Shown one piece after another: positions 17,661-28,044 of a stretch of DNA of 64,000 nt (within the stretch, counting starts at the first letter, position 1; every line of letters starts with the position of its first letter). The position numbers and the translations under genes were made by a program. The notes beneath the pieces were generated by a model, which was not told where the DNA came from, ran no database searches, and worked only from the letters and a program-made list of their open reading frames with translations. Origin of the DNA: Pseudanabaena mucicola FACHB-723 (GTDB lineage Bacteria; Cyanobacteriota; Cyanobacteriia; Pseudanabaenales; Pseudanabaenaceae); contig NZ_JACJQB010000013.1 in the NCBI RefSeq assembly GCF_014696385.1, positions 1 to 64,000 of the forward strand. Reading direction: 5' to 3'.

Positions 17661-18099
17661 AATGTTACCTGTGTAGGTGTTTTGAGCTACATAGATTTGC
17701 GTCTTTTTTATCATTATGAAATGGATGTTTCTGCATTTATTGGCACTAGACAGTTAAAACATGATCGACGTATTTGCGTCTTTCTTGTCAGCATGAAGTA
17801 AGCATTTCAGAACCCATCTCCGATTACTGAGAAGCGCTGCATTTATTTTCGATTAGCGGAATAACACTAAACATTTTCCGAGTTAGTATTGACTATAATA
17901 CTAGCAAATGTTAGTTTCTTTAATTAAAGATAGAAGGTTTACAGCAATCTTAAATAGAATGTAAGAAAAGTAAAGTGCTTAATCTACTTGCTGCGATATT
18001 CTACTTCTCACGACTCATTTGATATTGCTACATCCGATTTTTGATGCGATGTATTGGATAAAATCCTGATCCATTATAGGTTTAACAATTACTTAAAAA
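17661..18099. other. Divergent intergenic region
   Basis: This stretch separates the minus-strand ABC operon from the plus-strand glycosyltransferase genes. No coding sequence is recognisable apart from a possible short N-terminal extension of the ATPase (17661-17714). A TATAAT at 17894-17899 is a candidate plus-strand -10 element. The region is strongly AT-rich towards 18100. Confidence 0.45.
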
Positions 18100-19656
18100 A
18101 TGACTCAAAAATTACTTAATCCCATACCCTATATAGTTTTAATTGCAACTCTGACTGTCTTTTTAATTGGATCGGGAAGTCTTAATAGTGCTGACACATT
18201 AAGGAGATTGCAGGTTACTCGATCATTATGGACAAATGCTCCTCAAGTTCTAGAAAACGACCAAAATGCCAAAGGATTTTCTGCTATCGGGAAAGACGGT
18301 AATCGTTATGTAACTTGGGGTATGGGACAAAGTTTGGTGATGTTACCAGCAGATATATTTGCTCATAACTTGACTAAAGCACTAAATTTACAAAAAGGAA
18401 ACTCTGACAAATTAATTAATGGAATTGTATCTTACTTGACATTTCCATTGATTAACATTCTAGCAATTGTGGCAAGTTTTAATCTTTTGAAAAATCTAGA
18501 TTTTAATATAAAACAGGCTGCTTTTGGCACACTAAGCTTATTATTCTGCACAAGTTTTCTACACTATTCACAAATACATCAAGAGAATAGTTTAGATTTT
18601 TTAATGACTACTAGCGGATATTTACTTCATTTATTATGGTTAGCCTCTAACTCGATTCTATTTCTATGGCTAGGTTTATCTGCTTTGGGGTTTAACTTGT
18701 TGATTCGCTTACCCCTAGCAATAAATAGTATTTCTGTAGCTATATTTACTGGAGTACAGATTTATCTTCAAAGTAAATTGGCAACTTATGATTTAAATCA
18801 TACCAAGAAATCTATAATTAAATACTTGACTGTTGCTGCGATAGTTTATGGCTTTTTCTTGGGAATAGATCGATTTTATCATTGGATGAGATTTGATACT
18901 TTTAGCGGCTCATACACATCTATTTGGGCAGAGCAAATGAAATCTAACAATCCAAACCTACCTAACTCTTTCCCTTTCTCAGTTCCTTTTATAGAAGGAT
19001 TTTTAGGATTTTTGTTTTCACCAGAAAGATCCATATTCTTGTTTAATCCATTAATTTTAGTAACTTTATATATTTCAATCAAAAATTGGAAAGATATTTC
19101 CTATAAAGTACGTGCTTTTTTGCTTTCACTAATCTTCTTGTTACTTGTAACTATAACTACTTATTCTACTTGGTTTTTATGGGGTGGAGCTGGTTCTTGG
19201 GGATCAAGGTATACAACTACAGCCTCACAATTGATTAGTTTGATTGCAATACCATTAGCAATGAAATTTAGCTTAAAAAACGTTATTGAAAAATTTGTTT
19301 TTAAAGTAATTATCTTAGTTAGCTTATTGATCCAATTATCTTCGGTACTCTTTGATTTTAACTTGGAATTAACACAAAAAGATGTGTCTAGCCAATTTAC
19401 AGTTGTTCAAAGATTTCTTAATGCGGTTGCTATTTTTACAGGAAATTTTGATAACTGGGGATTGCGTCCCAGTAGTGTTCCTGCTAACGAGTCACAACGT
19501 TTTATCACCATTATGTTTTTTCCTTGGAAAAATGCTTCGGGTTTGCTCCCAGCACATTTAACTATAGTAATTCAGTTTGCTTGGATAGTTTGTCTAATTA
19601 TTTTGATTTATTTAATCTGGGTACTATTAAAAAAAGTCTCAGTAATTCAAGATTAG
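18100..19656 (+). CDS. Polytopic membrane protein, probable GT-C-fold glycosyltransferase
   Basis: This 518-residue protein has about ten or more hydrophobic segments and an acidic-basic first loop (SADTLRRLQVTRSLW). Two later features recall membrane glycosyltransferases that use lipid-linked sugars: GFLFSPERSIFLFNPLIL near residue 303 and FLWGGAGSWGSRYTT near 360. I recognise the general GT-C pattern, not a specific family. The gene is more AT-rich than its neighbours, with many AAA, TTT and ATA codons, which could reflect acquisition. It precedes a GT2-GtrA gene by 129 nt on the same strand. An alternative is a sugar polymerase or flippase-like protein. Confidence 0.55.
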   Translation: MTQKLLNPIPYIVLIATLTVFLIGSGSLNSADTLRRLQVTRSLWTNAPQVLENDQNAKGFSAIGKDGNRYVTWGMGQSLVMLPADIFAHNLTKALNLQKGNSDKLINGIVSYLTFPLINILAIVASFNLLKNLDFNIKQAAFGTLSLLFCTSFLHYSQIHQENSLDFLMTTSGYLLHLLWLASNSILFLWLGLSALGFNLLIRLPLAINSISVAIFTGVQIYLQSKLATYDLNHTKKSIIKYLTVAAIVYGFFLGIDRFYHWMRFDTFSGSYTSIWAEQMKSNNPNLPNSFPFSVPFIEGFLGFLFSPERSIFLFNPLILVTLYISIKNWKDISYKVRAFLLSLIFLLLVTITTYSTWFLWGGAGSWGSRYTTTASQLISLIAIPLAMKFSLKNVIEKFVFKVIILVSLLIQLSSVLFDFNLELTQKDVSSQFTVVQRFLNAVAIFTGNFDNWGLRPSSVPANESQRFITIMFFPWKNASGLLPAHLTIVIQFAWIVCLIILIYLIWVLLKKVSVIQD

Positions 19657-19785
19657 GTACTAGTCCTTGAATCAGTGGCAAGATAAAGTAGAGGCAGAGA
19701 AAAGGCGAAAGCTAGGGAATGCTCTCACTGCCAACAAGTGCATACATAATCTTACATCTCAAAATATTTTTTCGTCTTTAATCAT

Positions 19786-21039
19786 ATGTCTCACTCTCTT
19801 ATCCCAGTTCCTGTAGGTTCGTTTCAAGTTAATGAACTATTAATTAATGTAGAGTCATTAAGTTCTCAACAAAATAATCAACAGGCACAAGAATCAGTGT
19901 TTTTTTCTCTAATTGTCCCGACTTATAATGAAAGTAAAAATTTATATAAACTAGTAGAAATATTGACGCAATTATTAGGGGATTATTGTCATGATAACTA
20001 TGAATTAATCATTGTCGATGATGATAGTCCTGACTTGACATGGCAAGTAGGTCTAGATCTAATGCCAATATATCCCCAATTAAGGGTGATGCGTAGGCAA
20101 GGGGAAAAGGGATTGTCAACAGCAGTAATTAGGGGATGGCAAGCTTCGCAGGGAGAGATCTTAGGAGTGATTGATGGCGATCTACAGCATCCCCCTGAAA
20201 CCCTGATTAAGATGCTCGACTGCATGAAACAAGGTGCAGATCTAACCGTTGCTAGTCGTCATGTGGAAGGCGGCGGTGTTAGCGACTGGGGCTTTATCCG
20301 CAGAGTGCTATCAAGGGGCGCACAGATGCTCGGCTTGATCATTTTGCCCAGCGTTATCGGTCGGGTGTCAGACCCAATGAGCGGTTACTTTATGGTGAGA
20401 CGAAGTGCGATCGCAAACTGCTCCATGAATCCCTTGGGATACAAAATTCTCATCGAAGTGCTTGGGCGGGGCAATATTGGCACTGTGTCGGAAGTAGGCT
20501 ATGTGTTTCAGGAACGTCAAGAAGGCGAAAGCAAGGTGACTTGGCGGCAATATGTGGACTATATTTTGCATCTCCTGCGGTTGCGATCACGGGGGAGAAT
20601 CACCAAATTGCGAGAAAAACTGCGCGTCCCTGTCAAACGTTTTCTCAAATTTGGCATCGTTGGCTTTAGTGGTGTGTTTGTCGATATGGTAATTTTCTAT
20701 TTACTCAGCGATGCCTCTACCCTTGGTTGGGGGATCACCCGCAGCAAAGTAATTGCGGCTGAAGTAGCCGTTGTCAATAATTTTCTTTGGAACGATGTTT
20801 GGACTTTCAGGGATTTATCTAAGCAACAATCTGGAATCCGCAAACTAATCAAGCGCTTCATCAAGTTCAACCTCATTTGTCTAATCGGCATTGGTTTAAA
20901 CCTAATTATCCTTAATCTCCTCTACAACTATTTCGGCATCAATAAGTATTTGGCAAACCTGATTGCGATCGCAATCGTCACAGTTTGGAACTTCTGGTTC
21001 AACCTCAAACTTAGTTGGCGAGTCACAGAGACTAAATAA
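19786..21039 (+). CDS. GT2 polyprenyl-phosphate glycosyltransferase fused to a GtrA membrane domain
   Basis: Residues about 40-280 form a GT-A glycosyltransferase of the dolichol-phosphate mannose synthase type. It shows the start FSLIVPTYNESKNL, the nucleotide-binding VDDDSPD, the metal-binding IDGDLQHPPE and the GxSKVTWRQYVDY end. Residues about 287-415 are a GtrA domain with four membrane helices (FGIVGFSGVFVDMVIFYLL first). The family transfers a hexose from a nucleotide sugar to undecaprenyl or similar phosphate and may help flip it. The upstream membrane protein could use this lipid-linked sugar. The N-terminal 35 residues look like an extension without homology. Confidence 0.85.
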   Translation: MSHSLIPVPVGSFQVNELLINVESLSSQQNNQQAQESVFFSLIVPTYNESKNLYKLVEILTQLLGDYCHDNYELIIVDDDSPDLTWQVGLDLMPIYPQLRVMRRQGEKGLSTAVIRGWQASQGEILGVIDGDLQHPPETLIKMLDCMKQGADLTVASRHVEGGGVSDWGFIRRVLSRGAQMLGLIILPSVIGRVSDPMSGYFMVRRSAIANCSMNPLGYKILIEVLGRGNIGTVSEVGYVFQERQEGESKVTWRQYVDYILHLLRLRSRGRITKLREKLRVPVKRFLKFGIVGFSGVFVDMVIFYLLSDASTLGWGITRSKVIAAEVAVVNNFLWNDVWTFRDLSKQQSGIRKLIKRFIKFNLICLIGIGLNLIILNLLYNYFGINKYLANLIAIAIVTVWNFWFNLKLSWRVTETK

Positions 21040-21446
21040 GTATGGTTATAAAAAGAGAGTTGCAGCGCTTCGCGCCGCAACTCTCTTTTTATAACGTAAA
21101 TGGCTGTAGCTTTACCAAAATAAATATCGGTCAAAAGTGAGATTATTGCGATTATTTGTGATTTAATGAAGTTTTGTTAAGAAAAGTTCAAAAGATATTT
21201 ACTTAACAAAGTTTACTTGCATGACTCAAATTATTGCAGGGTAAATACTTCAGCTAATCTAATTTATTCTAAACAATTGTTACAAACTCCCTAGAGCGAC
21301 ACAAACCTAAATCTATAATTACGACATCGTGGCTCAGCGACTCTTGTAAAGCAGTAATTATCTCATTCATAGATTCCTCGCTATGAGAGAGCTAGCCTAA
21401 TCGTTTAATCTACTTTGTCTTAACAGTCTGAGAGAGGAAAATTTTC
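21040..21446. other. psaA upstream region
   Basis: This 407-nt region contains a palindrome of the GAGAGTTGC family at 21045-21095. The remaining 350 nt form the psaA leader and promoter region. Two TTTACTT heptamers at 21198-21204 and 21212-21218 are spaced 14 bp apart. GAGAGAGG just before 21447 is the psaA ribosome-binding site. I see no small gene here. Confidence 0.6.
21045..21095. repeat. 24-bp-stem palindrome (GAGAGTTGC family)
   Basis: Arms 21045-21068 and 21072-21095 pair with one mismatch and a TTC loop. It lies 5 nt past the glycosyltransferase stop and can serve as its terminator. The DNA to its right, read on the minus strand, resembles the ATAGCT/CAGCCA flank seen beside other copies. 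Confidence 0.8.
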
Positions 21447-23699
21447 ATGACAATGACTCCTCAAAAGCCAGACACAGAGGTAAAGGTATCGGTTGATCGT
21501 GATGTAGTACCTACTTCCTTCGAGAAGTGGGGACAACCTGGTCACTTCGATCGCACCCTTAAGAAGGGACCAAAAACCACCACATGGATTTGGGATCTTC
21601 ATGCCAATGTGCATGACTTTGACAGTTTCACAACCGAAGAAGATACTGCCCGTAAGATCTTCTCTGCTCATTTTGGGCATCTAGGTATTATCTTTATCTG
21701 GCTCAGTGGTATGTATTACCACGGTGCAAAATTCTCCAACTACACTGGTTGGCTTGCCGATCCAGTCAACATCAAACCCAGCGCCCAAGTGGTCTGGAAT
21801 GTTGTCGGTCAAGATATCTTGAACGGCGATGTTGGTGGCGGTTTCCAAGGTATTCAAATCACTTCTGGTTTGTTCCACCTGTGGAGAGCATCTGGTATCA
21901 CCACCGAGTATCAACTCCTCTGTACCGCAATTGGCGGTTTGGTGATGGCAGGCTTAATGTTCTTCGCTGGTTGGTTCCACTACCACAAGGCAGCTCCTAA
22001 ACTTGAGTGGTTTAAGAATGCTGAATCGATGATGAACCACCACTTGGCTGGTTTACTCGGTTTGGGTTCACTCTCTTGGGCTGGACATCAGATCCACGTA
22101 TCGATTCCTATCAACTACTACCTTGATAAGGGCGTACCTGCCGATCAGATCCCTCTTCCTCATGAGTTCATCACCAATCCTCAATTGATGGCGGACATCT
22201 TCCCTAGCTTTGCTCAGGGCTTAACACCTTTCTTCACTTTGAACTGGGGTGCTTATGCAGATTTCCTAACCTTCAAGGGTGGTTTGAATCCTCAGACTGG
22301 ATCTCTTTGGCTAACTGACCAAGCTCACCATCACCTTGCGATCGCAACTCTTTTCATCATTGCTGGCCATATGTACCGCACCAACTGGGGTATCGGTCAC
22401 AGCATGAAGGAAATCCTTGAAGCTCACAAGGGTCCTCTAACTGGTGAAGGTCATAAGGGTCTATACGAAATCTTGACCTCTTCTTGGCATGCACAGCTCG
22501 CTGTCAACCTCGCTTTGATGGGTTCTTTGAGCATCATCGTCGCTCAGCACATGTACGCGATGCCTGCTTACCCCTACATTGCGATCGACTACGCAACTCA
22601 AGTTTCTCTATTCACACATCACATGTGGATTGGCGGCTTCTTGATCTGTGGTGCGGCTGCTCACGCAGGTATCTTCATGGTTCGCGATTACGATCCTGCT
22701 AAGAATGTAAACAACTTGCTTGATCGGATGTTGCGTCACCGTGATGCAATTATTTCTCATCTCAACTGGGTATGTATTTTCCTCGGCTTCCACAGCTTTG
22801 GTCTTTACATCCACAACGACACCATGCGTGCATTGGGTCGTCCTCAAGATATGTTCTCCGACACCGCAATTCAGTTGAAGCCCGTCTTCGCTAACTGGAT
22901 TCAAGGTATCCATGCTGCTGCTGCTGGTACAACCGCTCCTTACGCAACCTCTAGTGTTAGCCCCATCTTTGGCGGTGAAACTCTTGTTGTTGGCGGTAAA
23001 GTAGCTGCTGCTCACATGGTTCTCGGTACAGCTGACTTCTTGGTACACCACATTCATGCGTTTACCATTCACGTCACTGTTTTGATCTTGCTGAAAGGCG
23101 TGCTTTATGCTCGTAGCTCTCGCTTGATTCCAGACAAAGCTGAACTTGGTTTCCGCTTCCCTTGCGACGGTCCTGGTCGTGGCGGCACATGTCAAGTTTC
23201 GGCATGGGATCACGTATTCCTCGGTCTTTTCTGGATGTACAACTGTATTTCCGTTGTCATCTTCCACTTCTCTTGGAAAATGCAGTCCGATATCTTCGGT
23301 ACTGTTGACGCAAGCGGCACAATCACCAACATGGCTGGCGGCAACTTTGCACAGAGTGCATTGACCATCAATGGCTGGTTGCGTGACTTCTTGTGGGCAC
23401 AAGCTTCCAATGTTATTCAATCCTACGGTTCGGCATTGTCGGCTTACGGTTTGATCTTCTTAGGCGCTCACTTCATCTGGGCCTTTAGCCTCATGTTCCT
23501 ATTCAGTGGTCGTGGCTACTGGCAAGAACTCATCGAGTCAATCGTTTGGGCACACAACAAGCTCAACGTCGCTCCTGCTATCTCTCCTCGCGCTTTGAGC
23601 ATTACTCAAGGTCGTGCAGTGGGTCTAGCTCACTACCTCTTAGGTGGAATTGCCACAACTTGGGCATTCTTCCTAGCCCGTTACGGTGCACTTGGCTAA
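21447..23699 (+). CDS. psaA: Photosystem I P700 apoprotein A1
   Basis: PsaA (750 aa) is one half of the photosystem I reaction-centre heterodimer in the thylakoid membrane. With PsaB it binds P700, the electron-transfer chlorophylls, phylloquinone and the Fx iron-sulfur cluster. Eleven membrane helices are expected. The Fx-ligand loop [12 protein letters not shown], whose two cysteines coordinate the 4Fe-4S cluster, is near residues 570-581. Many His residues in HH pairs ligate antenna chlorophyll. The length is typical for cyanobacteria. The gap to psaB is only 25 nt, so they are cotranscribed, as is general in cyanobacteria. Transcription normally responds to light. Confidence 0.99.
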   Translation: MTMTPQKPDTEVKVSVDRDVVPTSFEKWGQPGHFDRTLKKGPKTTTWIWDLHANVHDFDSFTTEEDTARKIFSAHFGHLGIIFIWLSGMYYHGAKFSNYTGWLADPVNIKPSAQVVWNVVGQDILNGDVGGGFQGIQITSGLFHLWRASGITTEYQLLCTAIGGLVMAGLMFFAGWFHYHKAAPKLEWFKNAESMMNHHLAGLLGLGSLSWAGHQIHVSIPINYYLDKGVPADQIPLPHEFITNPQLMADIFPSFAQGLTPFFTLNWGAYADFLTFKGGLNPQTGSLWLTDQAHHHLAIATLFIIAGHMYRTNWGIGHSMKEILEAHKGPLTGEGHKGLYEILTSSWHAQLAVNLALMGSLSIIVAQHMYAMPAYPYIAIDYATQVSLFTHHMWIGGFLICGAAAHAGIFMVRDYDPAKNVNNLLDRMLRHRDAIISHLNWVCIFLGFHSFGLYIHNDTMRALGRPQDMFSDTAIQLKPVFANWIQGIHAAAAGTTAPYATSSVSPIFGGETLVVGGKVAAAHMVLGTADFLVHHIHAFTIHVTVLILLKGVLYARSSRLIPDKAELGFRFPCDGPGRGGTCQVSAWDHVFLGLFWMYNCISVVIFHFSWKMQSDIFGTVDASGTITNMAGGNFAQSALTINGWLRDFLWAQASNVIQSYGSALSAYGLIFLGAHFIWAFSLMFLFSGRGYWQELIESIVWAHNKLNVAPAISPRALSITQGRAVGLAHYLLGGIATTWAFFLARYGALG

Positions 23700-23724
23700 T
23701 ATTAACGGAGAAATTGAAGTAATT

Positions 23725-25953
23725 ATGGCAACGAAATTTCCTAAGTTTAGCCAGGCTCTCGCACAAGATCCAACAACCCGTCGGATCTGGTATGCGATCG
23801 CTACAGCGAACGATTTTGAAAGTCACGATGGTGTTACTGAAGAAAGTCTTTACCAAAAGATCTTTGCTTCACACTTCGGACACTTGGCAATCATCTTCCT
23901 GTGGACATCTGGCAACCTGTTTCACGTAGCGTGGCAGGGTAACTTCGAGCAATGGATTCAAAATCCTCTCACCACACGTCCCATCGCCCATGCGATCTGG
24001 GATCCTCACTTTGGTAAGGCAGCAGTTGAAGCGTTCACTCAAACTGATGCTGCTGGTCCTGTTAACGTCGCTTACTCTGGTGTTTACCACTGGTGGTACA
24101 CCATCGGAATGCGTACCAATGCTGAGCTATTCACTGGTGCGATCTGGATGCTAGTATTTGCTGCCGTCCTGCTCTTTGCAGGTTGGTTGCACCTACAGCC
24201 CAGCTTCCGTCCTAGTCTCTCTTGGTTCAAGAATGCTGAGTCTCGCCTCAACCACCACTTGGCTGGTTTGTTTGGAGCAAGCTCCTTGGCATGGACTGGT
24301 CACATGGTTCACGTTGCGATTCCTGAATCTCGCGGTATCCATGTCGGTTGGGATAACTTCTTGAGCGTTCCTCCTCACCCAGCAGGTCTTGCACCTTTCT
24401 TCACTGGTAACTGGGGCGTATATGCTCAGAATCCTGATACCGCAGGTCATGTGTTTGGTTCTTCTCAAGGCGCTGGTACTGCAATCCTCACCTTCTTAGG
24501 TGGTTTCCATCCTCAAACCGAGTCTCTTTGGTTGACTGATATTGCTCATCACCACCTTGCGATCGCAGTATTGTTCATCATTGCTGGTCACATGTACCGC
24601 ACCAACTTTGGTATCGGTCACAGCATCAAAGAGATCTTGTCTGCACACAATCCTCCTAAGGGTACTCCTTTCGGTGGTTTGTTAGGCGATGGTCACAAAG
24701 GCTTGTATGACACAGTTAACAACTCCTTGCACTTCCAACTCGGTCTTGCTCTTGCTTCTTTGGGTGTAATCACATCCTTGGTTGCTCAGCACATGTACTC
24801 GATGCCTTCCTATGCTTTCATCGCTAAGGACTTCACCACTCAAGCTGCTTTATATACTCATCACCAATATATTGCTGGTTTCTTGATGGTCGGTGCATTT
24901 GCTCACGGTGCGATCTTCTTCGTCCGTGACTACGATCCTGAAGCTAACAAGAACAACGTGCTTGCACGTATGCTCGAGCACAAAGAAGCAATCATCTCTC
25001 ACTTAAGCTGGGTATCACTCTTCTTAGGTTTCCACACTCTCGGTATCTACGTTCACAACGACGTAATGCAAGCTTTCGGTACTCCTGAAAAGCAAATCTT
25101 GATCGAGCCTGTATTTGCTCAATGGATTCAAGCTGCTCACGGTAAAGCATTGTATGGATTTGATGTCCTACTTTCTAACCCTGATAGCATCGCTGCAACA
25201 GCTTGGCCAAATAGCGGTAACGTTTGGTTGTCTGGTTGGTTGGCTGGTATCAACTCTGGTGATAACTCTTTGTTCCTCACCGTTGGTCCTGGCGACTTCC
25301 TAGTTCATCATGCGATCGCACTAGGTCTACACACCACCACCTTGATCTTGGTTAAGGGCGCGTTAGATGCTCGTGGATCTAAGCTCATGCCAGACAAGAA
25401 AGACTTCGGCTACAGCTTCCCTTGCGACGGTCCTGGTCGTGGCGGTACTTGCGATATCTCTGCATGGGATTCCTTCTACCTCGCCATGTTTTGGATGTTG
25501 AACACCATCGGTTGGACAACCTTCTACTGGCACTGGAAACACCTCGGTGTATGGCAAGGTAACGTTGCTCAGTTCAACGAATCCTCTGTCACCATTATGG
25601 GCTGGCTTCGTGACTACCTATGGCTCAACTCCGCACAGTTGATCAATGGCTATAACCCCTATGGTATGAACAATATCTCTGTTTGGGCTTGGATGTTCCT
25701 GTTTGGACACCTTGTTTGGGCAACTGGTTTCATGTTCTTGATCTCTTGGCGTGGTTACTGGCAAGAATTGATCGAAACCCTTGTATGGGCTCACCAACGC
25801 ACACCTCTTGCAAGTTTAGTTCAGTGGAAAGACAAGCCTGTGGCTCTCTCCATCGTTCAAGCTCGTTTGGTTGGCTTGGCTCACTTCACGATTGGCTACA
25901 TTGTTACTTACGCAGCCTTCCTGATTGCCTCCACATCGACTGCTTTCGGTTAA
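23725..25953 (+). CDS. psaB: Photosystem I P700 apoprotein A2
   Basis: PsaB (742 aa) is the second reaction-centre subunit of photosystem I. The start at 23725 gives the conserved N-terminus [20 protein letters not shown]; the in-frame ATG at 23686 would overlap the end of psaA and add non-conserved residues. The Fx loop [12 protein letters not shown] recurs near residue 567. The protein also helps dock plastocyanin or cytochrome c6 on the lumenal side. A strong terminator follows the gene. Nothing unusual is seen. Confidence 0.99.
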   Translation: MATKFPKFSQALAQDPTTRRIWYAIATANDFESHDGVTEESLYQKIFASHFGHLAIIFLWTSGNLFHVAWQGNFEQWIQNPLTTRPIAHAIWDPHFGKAAVEAFTQTDAAGPVNVAYSGVYHWWYTIGMRTNAELFTGAIWMLVFAAVLLFAGWLHLQPSFRPSLSWFKNAESRLNHHLAGLFGASSLAWTGHMVHVAIPESRGIHVGWDNFLSVPPHPAGLAPFFTGNWGVYAQNPDTAGHVFGSSQGAGTAILTFLGGFHPQTESLWLTDIAHHHLAIAVLFIIAGHMYRTNFGIGHSIKEILSAHNPPKGTPFGGLLGDGHKGLYDTVNNSLHFQLGLALASLGVITSLVAQHMYSMPSYAFIAKDFTTQAALYTHHQYIAGFLMVGAFAHGAIFFVRDYDPEANKNNVLARMLEHKEAIISHLSWVSLFLGFHTLGIYVHNDVMQAFGTPEKQILIEPVFAQWIQAAHGKALYGFDVLLSNPDSIAATAWPNSGNVWLSGWLAGINSGDNSLFLTVGPGDFLVHHAIALGLHTTTLILVKGALDARGSKLMPDKKDFGYSFPCDGPGRGGTCDISAWDSFYLAMFWMLNTIGWTTFYWHWKHLGVWQGNVAQFNESSVTIMGWLRDYLWLNSAQLINGYNPYGMNNISVWAWMFLFGHLVWATGFMFLISWRGYWQELIETLVWAHQRTPLASLVQWKDKPVALSIVQARLVGLAHFTIGYIVTYAAFLIASTSTAFG

Positions 25954-25977
25954 TCTAGCTTGCTAAATTAGATGAAT

Positions 25978-26013
25978 AACAAAATCCCCCACACTAATGT
26001 GGGGGATTTTGTT
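25978..26013 (+). terminator. psaAB terminator
   Basis: A perfect 16-bp stem (25978-25993 with 25998-26013) has a CTAA loop, a C/G-rich centre and a 3' arm ending in TTTTGTT, 25 nt after the psaB stop. Confidence 0.88.
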
Positions 26014-26158
26014 ATTTGATGATTAGTTATTCATTGCAACTGTTATTAAGATTTGCTACAGCTATATAACTGTCGAATGCCTAGCAAAAAAAGTTAAGAT
26101 AGTAGACTGAGATTAAATTTGTAATTTTGTAAACTAATAAAGGTCACGACATCAAGTT

Positions 26159-27979
26159 ATGGATGCAGTTGCAGAAAAGTCCAGTGATATTAAACCGAGT
26201 GATATCCTGCGGCAAGCCGATACTGAAAAACTAGCGCGGATTCGCCACACTTGTTCCCATGTGATGGCGATGGCAGTCCAAAAGTTATATCCCGATGCTA
26301 AGGTGACAATCGGTCCTGCAACTGAGAATGGCTTTTATTATGATTTTGATCGTAAAGAACCATTTGCCCCCAGCGATCTCAAAGCGATCGCTAAGGAAAT
26401 GAAGCGGATCATTAAGTGGAATCAGCCCCTTGTGCGGCAGGAATTGCCACGTCCTGAAATGCTTGCCGAAATCGAAAAGCTGAATGAGCCTTACAAAATA
26501 GAATTATTAGCGGCAATTCCTGAAGGACAAAATATTAGTCGCTATTTTATTGGTGATCCTGAAAAGCTTGAAAAGCAACCTTGGTGGGATTTGTGTGCGG
26601 GACCGCACCTTGGTAGTACAGGAGATATTCACCCTGATGCCTTTGCTCTAGAAAGCATTGCGGGAGCTTATTGGCGCGGCGATGAAAAAAATCCGATGCT
26701 GCAACGTATTTATGGTACGGCGTGGGAAAGCCCTGAGCAGCTTCAGGCTTATCATGCGATGTTAGAAGAGGCTAAACGCCGTGATCACCGTACTATCGGT
26801 AAAGATCTACAACTATTCAGTATTCAAGAAGATGCTGGTGGCGGATTGGTGTTCTGGCATCCCAAGGGGGCGATCATCCGCAATACGATCGAGACTTTTT
26901 GGAAAGATACCCATGTCAAGAATGGTTACGAGTCAGTAACTACGCCCCATATGGCGAATTTAGACCTGTGGAAGATCTCTGGACATAATGATTTCTATCG
27001 CGAAAGTATGTTTCAGCCGATGGAAGTGGAGCATCAGGTTTATCAGCTTAAGCCGATGAACTGTCCTTTTCATGTCTTAATTTATAAAGATACGCTGCAT
27101 TCCTATAAGGAGTTTCCGATCCGCTATGCTGAGCTTGGTACTGTGTACCGCTATGAGCGTTCTGGTACGATGCATGGTTTGATGCGGGTGCGCGGCTTTA
27201 CCCAAGATGATGCTCATATTTTTTGTACTGAAGAACAGATTGAACAGGAGATTTTGGGGGTTCTGAACTTAGCAGAATTGATTCTTTCTACCTTTGGGTT
27301 TGCGAACTACGAAATCAATCTTTCTACTCGTCCAGAGAAATATGTTGGATCTGATGCGATTTGGGAGAAGTCCACTAAGGCGCTCAAGCAGGCGCTTAAT
27401 CATAAGGGTTGGAATTATGTTGTTGATGAAGGGGGTGGCGCTTTCTATGGACCAAAGATCGATATTAAGATCGAAGATGCGATCGGTCGCCGTTGGCAAT
27501 GTTCGACGATTCAGTTAGATTTTAATCTGCCCGATCGCTTCCAGATGGAATATGTTGGCGAAGATGGTGCAAGACATCAACCGATCATGATTCACCGTGC
27601 TTTGTTTGGTTCGGTTGAGCGCTTTATTGGTGTATTGATTGAAAGCTATGCGGGTGATTTTCCGTTGTGGCTTGCACCTGTACAGGCTAAGCTCATTGCT
27701 GTCTCTGATAGTCAAATGGATTATGCAGAGCAGGTTGCTGCCAAGATGAAAGCGGCTGGGTTGCGTGTGCAACTAGACCATAGCGGTGATCGCATGGCTA
27801 AGCAAATCCGCAAAGCAGAAATGGAAAAAGTCCCTGTCATGGCAGTCATTGGTGCAAAGGAAGTTGAAGCTGGTACGCTCAGCATCCGTAGCCGCAAGCA
27901 TGGCGAACTTGGTGCAATTTCCGTTGATGAGGTGATTAATAAAATGCAAGAAGCAATTTGCGATCGCACTTGGTTCTAA
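26159..27979 (+). CDS. thrS: Threonyl-tRNA synthetase
   Basis: ThrRS (606 aa) charges tRNA-Thr and edits mischarged Ser-tRNA. The N-terminal editing domain begins around residue 25 and shows HTCSHVMAMAV, then the second editing motif with DLCAGPHLGSTG near 147. The class II catalytic core contains the zinc-binding MNCPFHVLIY near 300, motif 2 around RYERSGTMHGLMRVRGF and motif 3 with GSVERFIGVLIE. The C-terminal anticodon-binding domain starts near 505. The usual TGS domain in front of the editing domain is absent. That shorter form accounts for the length and is known in cyanobacteria. The start has only a weak ribosome-binding site. Confidence 0.97.
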   Translation: MDAVAEKSSDIKPSDILRQADTEKLARIRHTCSHVMAMAVQKLYPDAKVTIGPATENGFYYDFDRKEPFAPSDLKAIAKEMKRIIKWNQPLVRQELPRPEMLAEIEKLNEPYKIELLAAIPEGQNISRYFIGDPEKLEKQPWWDLCAGPHLGSTGDIHPDAFALESIAGAYWRGDEKNPMLQRIYGTAWESPEQLQAYHAMLEEAKRRDHRTIGKDLQLFSIQEDAGGGLVFWHPKGAIIRNTIETFWKDTHVKNGYESVTTPHMANLDLWKISGHNDFYRESMFQPMEVEHQVYQLKPMNCPFHVLIYKDTLHSYKEFPIRYAELGTVYRYERSGTMHGLMRVRGFTQDDAHIFCTEEQIEQEILGVLNLAELILSTFGFANYEINLSTRPEKYVGSDAIWEKSTKALKQALNHKGWNYVVDEGGGAFYGPKIDIKIEDAIGRRWQCSTIQLDFNLPDRFQMEYVGEDGARHQPIMIHRALFGSVERFIGVLIESYAGDFPLWLAPVQAKLIAVSDSQMDYAEQVAAKMKAAGLRVQLDHSGDRMAKQIRKAEMEKVPVMAVIGAKEVEAGTLSIRSRKHGELGAISVDEVINKMQEAICDRTWF

Positions 27980-27996
27980 CTTGCTTCACCGTATAT

Positions 27997-28033
27997 CAAA
28001 AGAAGTGTCGTGCTCTGCGTGGCACTTCTTTTG
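27997..28033. terminator. Shared terminator of thrS and the DUF4079 gene
   Basis: A 13-bp stem with one G-U pair (27997-28009 and 28021-28033) has A-rich and T-rich ends. It sits between two converging stop codons (27979 and 28045). Confidence 0.75.
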
Positions 28034-28044
28034 TTGTTGTGGGG

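Noticed and set aside
22608-23420. 270-codon open frame antisense to psaA
   Set aside because: It mirrors the codon bias of psaA. The translated product has no domain-like pattern and psaA is certain on the other strand.
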